From: Serratia nematodiphila DZ0503SBS1
GTDB taxonomy: Bacteria > Pseudomonadota > Gammaproteobacteria > Enterobacterales > Enterobacteriaceae
Assembly: GCF_000738675.1 (NCBI RefSeq)
Contig: NZ_JPUX01000001.1
Location: forward strand, 2,232,001-2,296,000
Direction: 5' to 3'
Length of the DNA: 64,000 nt
Numbering within the stretch: position 1 is the stretch's first letter; every line of letters begins with the position of its first letter. The notes under the pieces were generated by a model. It was not told where the DNA came from, made no database searches, and worked only from the letters and a program-made list of their open reading frames with translations. The position numbers were made by a program, and so were the translations under genes. This document shows positions 6,518-11,922 of this stretch, piece after piece.

Positions 6518-7172
6518 GTTGATCGCCGGCGCCGGCATGCAACGAGGTACTGTTTCGGGAGAGCTTTGGCGCAGCCTGTTCCTTTTCAAATCCTTCCCGA
6601 TCTCGGTGATGATGCGACACTGGTCGCGCGCCATGGGAATGCCATCAGCTGGCGGCCGAGCCGCATACCTCGCGACGTTCTTGGCCAGCACAACAATACT
6701 TGGCGCTATGTCGCAACAGATTAGCGATCTGATCTCTGGGAAGAATCCGCGCGAAGCCTTTGGTGAAAAGGCGCCGCAATTCTGGCTTAACGCCCTCCTA
6801 AAAGGCGGTGGTTTAGGGTTGTATGGGGATTTCCTTTTGTCAGACCATACGCGCTATGGGTCAGGTGCGCTCGCCTCAATGCTCGGCCCGGTTGCTGGGT
6901 TGGTTGATGATGCGATAAAGTTGGCTCAAGGCGTTCCGCTAAATGCCGTGGAAGGAAAGCCGGAACAGACAGGCGGGGATACGGTTAAATTCGTGAAGGG
7001 CCTTATCCCTGGTCAAAACCTGTGGTACACAAAAGCCGTGCTTGATCATATGATATTCAACCAGATGCAGGAGTATTTCTCTCCAGGCTATTTACGCCGT
7101 ATGGAGAAGCGTTCTCAGAAAGAATTCAACCAAACTTACTGGTGGCGGCCACAGGATAAGTTGCCAAAATAA
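6486..7172 (+). pseudogene. C-terminal fragment of a large phage virion (internal/ejection) protein
   Basis: The open frame overlaps the end of the Lar-like gene and lacks a proper start. From about residue 13 it reads like the last about 215 residues of the very large (about 1000-residue) internal virion or transglycosylase-type proteins of podophages: hydrophobic glycine-rich stretches (AAYLATFLASTTILGAMSQQ, LLKGGGLGLYGDFLL), then NLWYTKAVLDH, SPGYLRRMEKRSQKEFN and YWWRP at the end. The family attribution is from memory. This fragment is all that remains between the nin-like region and the accessory genes; packaging, capsid and portal genes are missing, so the deletion junction lies near 6505-6525. 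Confidence 0.6.
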
Positions 7173-7181
7173 GGAATAAAG

Positions 7182-7322
7182 ATGGTGCCCCTCTGTTTGG
7201 TCTTAATTTTTATAGCTATTCTCATCCTAATGGAAAGAAAGGGGATTATTGATGAAGGAGAGTTTGCCGTAGGAATAGTGTTTACGCTACTTGCAGTGGC
7301 TGGCTATATGGGTATCGGATGA
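7182..7322 (+). CDS. Small membrane protein, 46 residues
   Basis: ATG at 7182, ten bases after the virion-protein stop, with AAGGAAT upstream. Two hydrophobic stretches (VPLCLVLIFIAILILM and AVGIVFTLLAVAGYMGIG) are separated by a short charged loop (ERKGIIDEGE), giving a two-helix hairpin. No family recognised. Its position behind an ejection-type protein suggests a phage structural operon remnant; a role in the envelope is inferred only from hydrophobicity. Confidence 0.45.
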   Translation: MVPLCLVLIFIAILILMERKGIIDEGEFAVGIVFTLLAVAGYMGIG

Positions 7323-7350
7323 TACATTTTATTAAATGATTGGGTGAATA

Positions 7351-8046
7351 ATGAGAAAGATAATAATTACTCTAGTTGTGGCTGTTTTTCTTACTGGATG
7401 TGCAAGTAATAATGGACCATATGTAACTGTAGACTCATTATCTTCAGGTAAGTCAGTTGGGAAAAAATACATAGTCCTGCCAGCTAGGGCTGAGCTAAAG
7501 CAAAATGACCAGCTTTATTTTGCTCAGGTGGAAAAATATTTGGATAGGGTTCTGAAAGAAAAGGGGTATCAGAAAGTTAGTGATAAAAATATTGCTGACC
7601 AAGCTATATTCCTTAACTATTGGCATGATGGCGGGGTAAGCAATACGCGCGAAGAGGTTGTGCCAATTTGGGGGCAGACCGGAGTAAGCTCTGCAACTAC
7701 ATATGGGACTGTCACACCAAGTTATGGCGGGGGTGGCAACTTAAGCACCACCACTACCTATACGCCTACATATGGTGTTACTGGAGCAGTAACTCAGCAG
7801 GTTACCGATACCTTCTACTCTACAGGTTTCAAAGTTGAATCATATGATGCAGCTGGTCTTCGATCTGGAAAAGAAGAGTCATTGTGGAGAACGACGGCAG
7901 TAAGCACAGCTATGGATTTGAACGACAGAAGAGACTTAAAAATGCTGTTCTTTATTTCCAGACCATTCTTTGCAGAGAATCTAACTGAGAAAGCAAGTGG
8001 TTATGCAAAGGGTGATGGCAGCCAAATGAATGCTTACTTCCAATAA
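7351..8046 (+). CDS. Lipoprotein, DUF4136-like
   Basis: 231 residues with an N-terminal signal peptide and lipobox (ITLVVAVFLTGC, Cys17). The mature part has a GxxYxxL/PARAEL core and a Tyr/Thr/Gly-rich centre (SSATTYGTVTPSYGGGGNL) of the type found in DUF4136-like outer-membrane lipoproteins. The residue after the Cys is Ala, so sorting to the outer membrane is expected. AT-rich compared with the flanking chromosome. It sits between the structural remnant and a divergently read membrane protein, in the accessory part of the prophage, so a lysogenic conversion (surface change) role is possible but not shown. Confidence 0.6.
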   Translation: MRKIIITLVVAVFLTGCASNNGPYVTVDSLSSGKSVGKKYIVLPARAELKQNDQLYFAQVEKYLDRVLKEKGYQKVSDKNIADQAIFLNYWHDGGVSNTREEVVPIWGQTGVSSATTYGTVTPSYGGGGNLSTTTTYTPTYGVTGAVTQQVTDTFYSTGFKVESYDAAGLRSGKEESLWRTTAVSTAMDLNDRRDLKMLFFISRPFFAENLTEKASGYAKGDGSQMNAYFQ

Positions 8047-8066
8047 TCACCGACACACCACCCACC

Positions 8067-8087
8067 AAGCCCCGCCAGGGGCTTTAT
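8067..8087. terminator. Weak hairpin between convergent genes
   Basis: AAGCCCC and GGGGCTT pair around GCCA between the lipoprotein gene and the convergent gene at 8084. There is only a short T run, so it is at best a weak, possibly bidirectional terminator. Confidence 0.4.
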
Positions 8088-8560
8088 GGTTTGACTTTCA
8101 ATAGCTCTTCCATTGTCGAATCCAATTCTGATATTGCAGGGTCTTTTAATTCAGAACCAATCACTGTTGAACACTGTCCTGTGGACATTTTTTCATAGTT
8201 TGGCATAATGAATCCATCTATGTAAGCATCTAATAATTTTGAATATTTTTCTTTTTTGTCTTTTAGTTCTTCAAAGTATAACGCTATTATTACCTGTGAT
8301 CTTTTTCTTGATAGGCTAAATTTTTCAAATGGATCTATCATATTTTCAATAGTGCTTTCTCTTGAAGATATTTCCCTACTTATTGATTCTATAGCTTCCT
8401 TAATGGAATACAATTCCATGTACAGCTCCTCTTTTTTTGATATCCGTATCTTTGTTTTTTCCCCATGTTTATTTGCATAGTAGGTGGCAATGGAAGTGCA
8501 AATTGCGCCAGCTAAGGCTGCGCCACCACCAATAAAAGCTCCAGTAACAATCTCATTCAT
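8084..8560 (-). CDS. Membrane-anchored coiled-coil protein
   Basis: 158 residues. An N-terminal glycine/alanine-rich helix (residues about 6-28, AFIGGGAALAGAICTSIATY) is followed by a long charged helical region rich in Lys and Glu, probably coiled coil, and a short tail. Single-span membrane anchor with a cytoplasmic helical body is the simplest reading. No family recognised. Strongly AT-rich (many AAA, ATT, TCT codons), unlike chromosomal neighbours. Convergent with the lipoprotein gene. Confidence 0.55.
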   Translation of the reverse strand: MNEIVTGAFIGGGAALAGAICTSIATYYANKHGEKTKIRISKKEELYMELYSIKEAIESISREISSRESTIENMIDPFEKFSLSRKRSQVIIALYFEELKDKKEKYSKLLDAYIDGFIMPNYEKMSTGQCSTVIGSELKDPAISELDSTMEELLKVKP

Positions 8561-8854
8561 TTTTAATTCATCCTGAAATAATTAAGCATTGAAGTATTAG
8601 CGATTATTTATTGCTTACAATAATAGCAAAAAGTATAAAAAATTAAATTTTTTTACACATTGGTTTCGGTGATGCTCGATCATTTTAATGGTGACGTGTT
8701 AGCATTACTAAATAGGTAATGTGGATGTTAGTTAACGTATGTTGTTACCTTGCTGGTTCTTTTTACAGATCGTCTGTAACATTTAGAACTTGGTCGTAAC
8801 TAAAATTAATCCTAGTGGTATAATCTTCGTTAAGTTAACCGAAGGGGCTTTTTT
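8561..8854. other. AT-rich control region
   Basis: 294 bases with no gene. It contains the two operator-like sites at 8705-8759 and a TATAAT at 8819-8824 serving the rightward gene at 8855. No clear -35 was found at the right spacing. Confidence 0.5.
8705..8759. promoter_or_regulatory. Two imperfect repressor operators upstream of the GNAT-like gene
   Basis: TTACT AAATA GGTAA (8705-8719) and TTACC TTGCT GGTTC (8745-8759), 40 bp apart, each with one intact half-site. They lie 95-150 bp upstream of the start at 8855. Confidence 0.5.
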
Positions 8855-9394
8855 ATGCTTTCAATACAAGAAGTTGTAGAACAAACTCGTAACGCACTGC
8901 AGATGCTGATTGATCGCATGGGTCTTAACTTAGCTGTTGGGCCACTAAAAGAGTCAGACTATCGCCTACTTTCTTCTGGTATGTTCGGTGAACTCAACTG
9001 GGAGTGGGGGATCAGTAAATACACGGGTCAGGAAAACAGCGTTGATCTCTGTTTCAAAATCCTCTCGGTTAAAGAAGAGTACCCTGCAGGGATTGCTTTG
9101 TGCGCTTACCGCACAGATACGCAAGCTTTCGAAATCTATATGATAGAGAATTTCGTTAGGGATCAAGATGGTCATCCACTTTGCAAGCGCATGGCCTTGT
9201 TTACCTTCATGGGTGCCTTCATATTTACTGATGCGGTAGAAGGTAGTCACATCATCATTGATGAACCTGATGAGGCGTTGAGAGATTACTACTCTCAGTT
9301 TGGCTTCGAAGACGATCCAGGGTGCTCATACCGAATGAGCTGTACTCTTGAAACGTTACGGGCTATCATCACCAACCCAGAAAAATGGGTGTAG
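8855..9394 (+). CDS. GNAT-fold-like protein, prophage accessory gene
   Basis: 179 residues, ATG at 8855 after GAAGGGG. I recognise no named family. The second half has the order of a GNAT acetyltransferase core: strand (GIALCAYRTDTQAFEIYMIE), helix (PLCKRMALFTFMGAFIF), strand (GSHIIIDEPDEALRDYYSQF) and the typical YYxxFGF ending. The usual acetyl-CoA loop R/Q-x-x-G-x-G/A is not visible, so catalytic activity is uncertain. Upstream operator-like sites tie it to the prophage repressor. A 53-residue gene follows after an inverted repeat. A toxin or anti-phage role is conceivable but unsupported. Confidence 0.5.
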   Translation: MLSIQEVVEQTRNALQMLIDRMGLNLAVGPLKESDYRLLSSGMFGELNWEWGISKYTGQENSVDLCFKILSVKEEYPAGIALCAYRTDTQAFEIYMIENFVRDQDGHPLCKRMALFTFMGAFIFTDAVEGSHIIIDEPDEALRDYYSQFGFEDDPGCSYRMSCTLETLRAIITNPEKWV

Positions 9395-9431
9395 CTGCAA
9401 GCGTCACATCTTGAAGTTTGTTGACGATTGG

Positions 9432-9471
9432 TACACAAAAAACGACGACATACCGGTGGATTTTTTGTGTA
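9432..9471. repeat. Perfect 11-bp inverted repeat
   Basis: TACACAAAAAA (9432-9442) and TTTTTTGTGTA (9461-9471) are exact reverse complements 18 bp apart, between the GNAT-like gene and the small gene at 9568. It could end the upstream transcript or serve as a protein-binding site; the right arm runs into a TATAAC -10-like element. Confidence 0.55.
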
Positions 9472-9498
9472 TAACTAACTACTATCAGTCCACAGCCA

Positions 9499-9515
9499 GT
9501 CGACAAGAGGTCGAC
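9499..9515. repeat. Paired GTCGAC sites
   Basis: GTCGAC AAGAG GTCGAC, two 6-bp palindromes 11 bp apart (one helical turn), 53 bp upstream of the small gene start. Possible operator; no regulator can be assigned. Confidence 0.35.
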
Positions 9516-9567
9516 GTCTGTTTTGTAATACCCTATGGGCACATCAAGCCCGCTAAGGAGATGTCAC

Positions 9568-9729
9568 ATGTCACATGCTAAAGAAGCGAAGTTCGACACC
9601 GTCGCAACCTACGCTCGCATTGGTGCATCTATCGAGCTTCTAACGAAAGCCGCCCCGACCTTGTTAGAACGCGCGAAGGCACCAGCCCGCGAAGTTCAAG
9701 GTCCACGCCGTCAGCGCAAGGTTGCATGA
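9568..9729 (+). CDS. Small basic protein, 53 residues
   Basis: ATG at 9568 with AAGGAG seven bases upstream; the product begins MSHAKEAKFDTVATYARIGA and ends in a basic tail (REVQGPRRQRKVA). Mostly helical with a basic C-terminus that could bind nucleic acid. No family recognised. Followed directly by a strong terminator, so it ends this short rightward unit. Confidence 0.5.
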   Translation: MSHAKEAKFDTVATYARIGASIELLTKAAPTLLERAKAPAREVQGPRRQRKVA

Positions 9730-9750
9730 CGCATAAAGGCAGATAGAAGC

Positions 9751-9777
9751 AAGCCCGCATTTTGCGGGCTTTTTTTA
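9751..9777 (+). terminator. Rho-independent terminator
   Basis: AGCCCGCA and TGCGGGCT pair around TTT and are followed by seven T. It ends the rightward accessory unit and insulates it from the convergent rha gene. Confidence 0.85.
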
Positions 9778-9782
9778 TACCC

Positions 9783-10487
9783 TCAGTTTACATTCCCAAT
9801 CGCGTGGTCGATGTAGCGGGCGTGGGTTTGGATGTCACCCAGCGCGCGGCGCATACCGCCAACGTAGCCCCGGATAATGTCCAGTTCCCGATCGGCCGCC
9901 GACACATCGAACCCATCGGCGCGCAACCATTCCAGCAGAGTTAGCAGGGTGCTGCTGTCATCTTTGCTCAGGAAGTCGCGGATGATTGTCGCTTCATGCT
10001 TTCGGTTCGCCGGCAGGCTGTAGTTCGGTCGCTTGCCCGCGGGGATAAACTCGCCTTCATGAATGATCTGCTGCAGCTTGTCGACCAGGGCAGACAGGTT
10101 AGCGGTGCCGGTCAGATCGCCAAGCGTGTTGTGGCCATAGCGCTGGCTGGTCAGCTCGCTCTCCATCCGGTCGAACTCCGCGATATACGCTTCCTTGAAC
10201 TGCGCCGCCTTCTTGCCGGTGAAGCCCATCACCAGGAAGACGAAGCCGTTCTTGGTCATATCGTAAACTTTGGATTTACGCACGGCGCCATTCCCGATGG
10301 TTACTTCTTGAACATGGGCGCAAAAGTTCGCTGATGTAAAATTAGGCGAACAGTCCAGGGTTTCGATTCTTTTCAGAACGTCTTTGTGCAGTTTGCCGAA
10401 GTAATCGGCTACTGATTGGGATGAAGTGATGGCCTTGCCATTGCTGACAGAAACTTCAGGATGCAGAGAGAGAATTTGGTTTGTCAT
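9783..10487 (-). CDS. rha: Rha-family phage regulatory protein
   Basis: 234 residues. The N-terminal about 110 residues are a Rha domain: SNGKAITSSQSVADYFGKLH, then HKDVLKRIETL, a variable loop, and the conserved YDMTKNGFVFLVMGFTGKKA followed by AAQFKEAYIAEFDRME. The C-terminal half is a different helical domain (ANRKHEATIIRDFLSKDDSS and further helices). Rha proteins are phage regulators; in P22 the protein interferes with infection of hosts lacking IHF, and related N-terminal domains occur in antirepressors. Here it lies behind a C4-like antisense RNA leader, the arrangement that controls the antirepressor in P1 and P22, so an antirepressor role is a reasonable inference. Confidence 0.75.
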   Translation of the reverse strand: MTNQILSLHPEVSVSNGKAITSSQSVADYFGKLHKDVLKRIETLDCSPNFTSANFCAHVQEVTIGNGAVRKSKVYDMTKNGFVFLVMGFTGKKAAQFKEAYIAEFDRMESELTSQRYGHNTLGDLTGTANLSALVDKLQQIIHEGEFIPAGKRPNYSLPANRKHEATIIRDFLSKDDSSTLLTLLEWLRADGFDVSAADRELDIIRGYVGGMRRALGDIQTHARYIDHAIGNVN

Positions 10488-10523
10488 GAGTGAGGCTCCA
10501 ACAGTTGGATTATCACCACTGCC

Positions 10524-10533
10524 GACGCCAATC
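10524..10533 (-). repeat. GATTGGCGTC repeat, copy 2 (between the C4-like RNA and rha)
   Basis: Read leftward, GATTGGCGTC occurs here, about 37 bases before the rha start, and again at 10699-10690. TTGGCGT within it is complementary to ACGCCAA in the C4-like RNA, so this may be its target. Confidence 0.5.
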
Positions 10534-10537
10534 GACT

Positions 10538-10615
10538 GGTGGTGAGACGTACAGGGTTGGCGTACCGGTCACTCATGACTCCGGCGAGCCTTTCGGCTCC
10601 CCTGCACGCCCCACC
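10538..10615 (-). ncRNA. C4-like antisense RNA in the rha leader
   Basis: Read leftward, the element has an outer stem GGTGG...CCACC, a longer stem CGTGCAGGG paired with CCCTGTACG (one G-U), an inner GAGCC-GAAA-GGCTC hairpin and a second hairpin around GTCATGAGTGAC. Unpaired between them is GGTACGCCAACCC. This branched shape and these blocks match my memory of C4 antisense RNAs (P1 c4), which base-pair with sites in the downstream leader and stop antirepressor translation. The ACGCCAA segment is complementary to TTGGCGT in both flanking GATTGGCGTC repeats. The identification needs an Rfam covariance search to confirm. Confidence 0.65.
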
Positions 10616-10645
10616 ATAATTCGGGTGTAGCCGTGCTACTGGCAC

Positions 10646-10665
10646 AAAAAAACCGCTAAACGCGG
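10646..10665 (-). terminator. Leftward terminator upstream of the C4-like RNA
   Basis: On the minus strand CCGC and GCGG pair around GTTTA, with seven U after. It lies between the upstream GATTGGCGTC hairpin (10690-10699) and the C4-like RNA, so a short upstream transcript may end here. Confidence 0.6.
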
Positions 10666-10689
10666 CTGTGCGTCATAAGTGAAGTTCGG

Positions 10690-10699
10690 GACGCCAATC
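10690..10699 (-). repeat. GATTGGCGTC repeat, copy 1 (in a GGGA/TCCC hairpin)
   Basis: Exact copy of the motif at 10524-10533, here framed by GGGA and TCCC so the motif is displayed in a small hairpin loop on the leftward transcript. Confidence 0.5.
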
Positions 10700-10758
10700 C
10701 CGGCATCAGATTTTGCTGATGAGCTATCACTATGGCGCAGCGTTTTGCAGTTGTCAAA

Positions 10759-10773
10759 GCACCAAAAAGGTAA
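10759..10773. promoter_or_regulatory. Imperfect repressor operator upstream of the rha leader
   Basis: GCACC AAAAA GGTAA, the same degenerate left half (GCACC) as the site over the Cro-like promoter. It would place the C4-rha unit under repressor control. Confidence 0.5.
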
Positions 10774-10799
10774 CATAATCCTATATTAATTGGAATAAA

Positions 10800-10818
10800 A
10801 TTCATTTATGGGTTGTCA
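10800..10818 (+). repeat. ATTCAT-TATGG-TTGTCA element, copy 1
   Basis: ATTCATTTATGGGTTGTCA. A second copy with two differences is at 11862-11880. Each lies within 130 bp upstream of a rightward gene that also has an exact operator. Possibly a shared promoter element. Confidence 0.45.
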
Positions 10819-10878
10819 AATGTTTTTCTGCTGTGTGGTGGTTACATGCTTGTTACTAGTGGATTGATCTAGTAAAAT

Positions 10879-10893
10879 TTACCGCATTGGTAA
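10879..10893. promoter_or_regulatory. Repressor operator upstream of the small membrane-protein pair (exact)
   Basis: TTACC GCATT GGTAA, 35 bp before the ATG at 10928, so over or next to the promoter of that gene. Confidence 0.75.
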
Positions 10894-10927
10894 TCCGGCT
10901 TCGGTTGGGTTTATAAGGAGAAAACAT

Positions 10928-11116
10928 ATGGAACTAAACATCATCACGCTGATCAAATCACTTCTGGCTGGTGCTGGTACTGGTTTTGCCTTCACTGGTG
11001 GCGTTTCCATTGCCATTCCCGCCCTGACAGTGTCAACAACACTGGCTCTAACAATGGCTGGTATTGGAGCTGCAGCGTTCTCAGGAATGTACATCAAGAA
11101 AAAACTGGTGGATTAA
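10928..11116 (+). CDS. Small hydrophobic membrane protein, 62 residues
   Basis: ATG at 10928 with AAGGAG upstream. The protein is dominated by two glycine/alanine/threonine-rich hydrophobic segments (LIKSLLAGAGTGFAFTGGVS and ALTVSTTLALTMAGIGAAAF) and ends in a basic tail (YIKKKLVD). Size and layout resemble phage holins or small membrane toxins, but the prophage has a separate holin next to its endolysin. An exact operator at 10879-10893 places it under the repressor. The next gene starts two bases after its stop. Confidence 0.6.
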   Translation: MELNIITLIKSLLAGAGTGFAFTGGVSIAIPALTVSTTLALTMAGIGAAAFSGMYIKKKLVD

Positions 11117-11117
11117 G

Positions 11118-11450
11118 TTGCAACAAGAAATCCACTGGTATTTGCCACAAAATACCCAGCAGCTTACTCATTTTTATTTTTACTTATGTGCTGGGTATTT
11201 TATTGTCCATGTGTTGTGGGACGCATTTTCGAAGAAGACACCTGCTTTTTCATTGGAAAATCTTCAATATAAGATGAATGAGCTGTTTTCTTCAGCGACT
11301 TTTGCAACTAGCGCATTCTTCGTGGTTATACTTTTCGATTTGACAAATCCATTGCGCAATTCTGATGCATTCATTTTCCCGTTAATATACTCAGCTTTTT
11401 CAGGTGCCATGATTTCACTTTCCGCTATGGTTCCAAAAGCAAGAAGCTAG
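11118..11450 (+). CDS. Membrane protein, second gene of the operator-controlled pair
   Basis: About 110 residues if translation starts at TTG 11118, immediately after the upstream stop and with GGTGG in front; an ATG at 11064 in the same frame would overlap the upstream gene by 53 bases. Three hydrophobic segments are visible: HFYFYLCAGYFIVHVLWDAF, ATFATSAFFVVILFDL and FIFPLIYSAFSGAMISLSAM. No family recognised. AT-rich, tightly coupled to the 62-residue membrane protein and ended by a strong terminator; the two form a self-contained bicistronic unit. Confidence 0.5.
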   Translation: MQQEIHWYLPQNTQQLTHFYFYLCAGYFIVHVLWDAFSKKTPAFSLENLQYKMNELFSSATFATSAFFVVILFDLTNPLRNSDAFIFPLIYSAFSGAMISLSAMVPKARS

Positions 11451-11475
11451 AAGCCCGCTTAGCGGGCTTTTTATT
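11451..11475 (+). terminator. Rho-independent terminator
   Basis: AAGCCCGCT and AGCGGGCTT form a perfect stem followed by TTTATTTTATT, just after the stop of the membrane-protein pair. Confidence 0.85.
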
Positions 11476-11485
11476 TTATTGCTAA

Positions 11486-11734
11486 TTATTGTTCCAACTG
11501 GTGAGTAATAAATTGCGAATGGGTTTTGATTTGTTCCTTCATTTTTTCATTTTGTGTGACATAGTTCACTAAAGCATTCAGTTCCAGCATAGCACCGCCG
11601 ATCTCTGAACCGTCATCATCAAGTTCCTTCAGCAGCGTTTCCAGTAGTGAAGCCTTAGCTAATCCCGCGATCCCTTCGCGCGTGTTAACGCTTTTCTCCA
11701 GCATCCTGCTGGCCGGGTAGCTGTACTTCTTCAT
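11486..11734 (-). CDS. Hypothetical small prophage protein
   Basis: 82 residues, ATG at 11734 with GAGGTG upstream. Helical and acidic (ASLLETLLKELDDDGSEIGG, then AMLELNALVNYVTQNEKMKE). No membrane segment and no motif I recognise. Divergent from the tailspike gene, with an exact repressor operator at 11821-11835 between them, so either or both could be repressor-controlled. Confidence 0.55.
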   Translation of the reverse strand: MKKYSYPASRMLEKSVNTREGIAGLAKASLLETLLKELDDDGSEIGGAMLELNALVNYVTQNEKMKEQIKTHSQFITHQLEQ

Positions 11735-11820
11735 TGCTTAATGCACCTCGCTCAGCCTGTAACTACTGTATAAATAACCATATATAAAAATGATTAGTTT
11801 AGCAATATGCGCAACTTGAA

Positions 11821-11835
11821 TTACCATTAAGGTAA
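11821..11835. promoter_or_regulatory. Repressor operator between the small gene and the tailspike (exact)
   Basis: TTACC ATTAA GGTAA, 88 bp before the tailspike start and 86 bp before the divergent gene's start. Confidence 0.7.
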
Positions 11836-11861
11836 CAAAATTCAATATAACACATAATTAA

Positions 11862-11880
11862 ATTCATGTATGGATTGTCA
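11862..11880 (+). repeat. ATTCAT-TATGG-TTGTCA element, copy 2
   Basis: ATTCATGTATGGATTGTCA, two mismatches from the copy at 10800-10818; it lies 43 bp before the tailspike ATG. Confidence 0.45.
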
Positions 11881-11922
11881 GGCGCTAGAATGCTCTTTAT
11901 GTGAGCAAATGGGATTAGAGAG

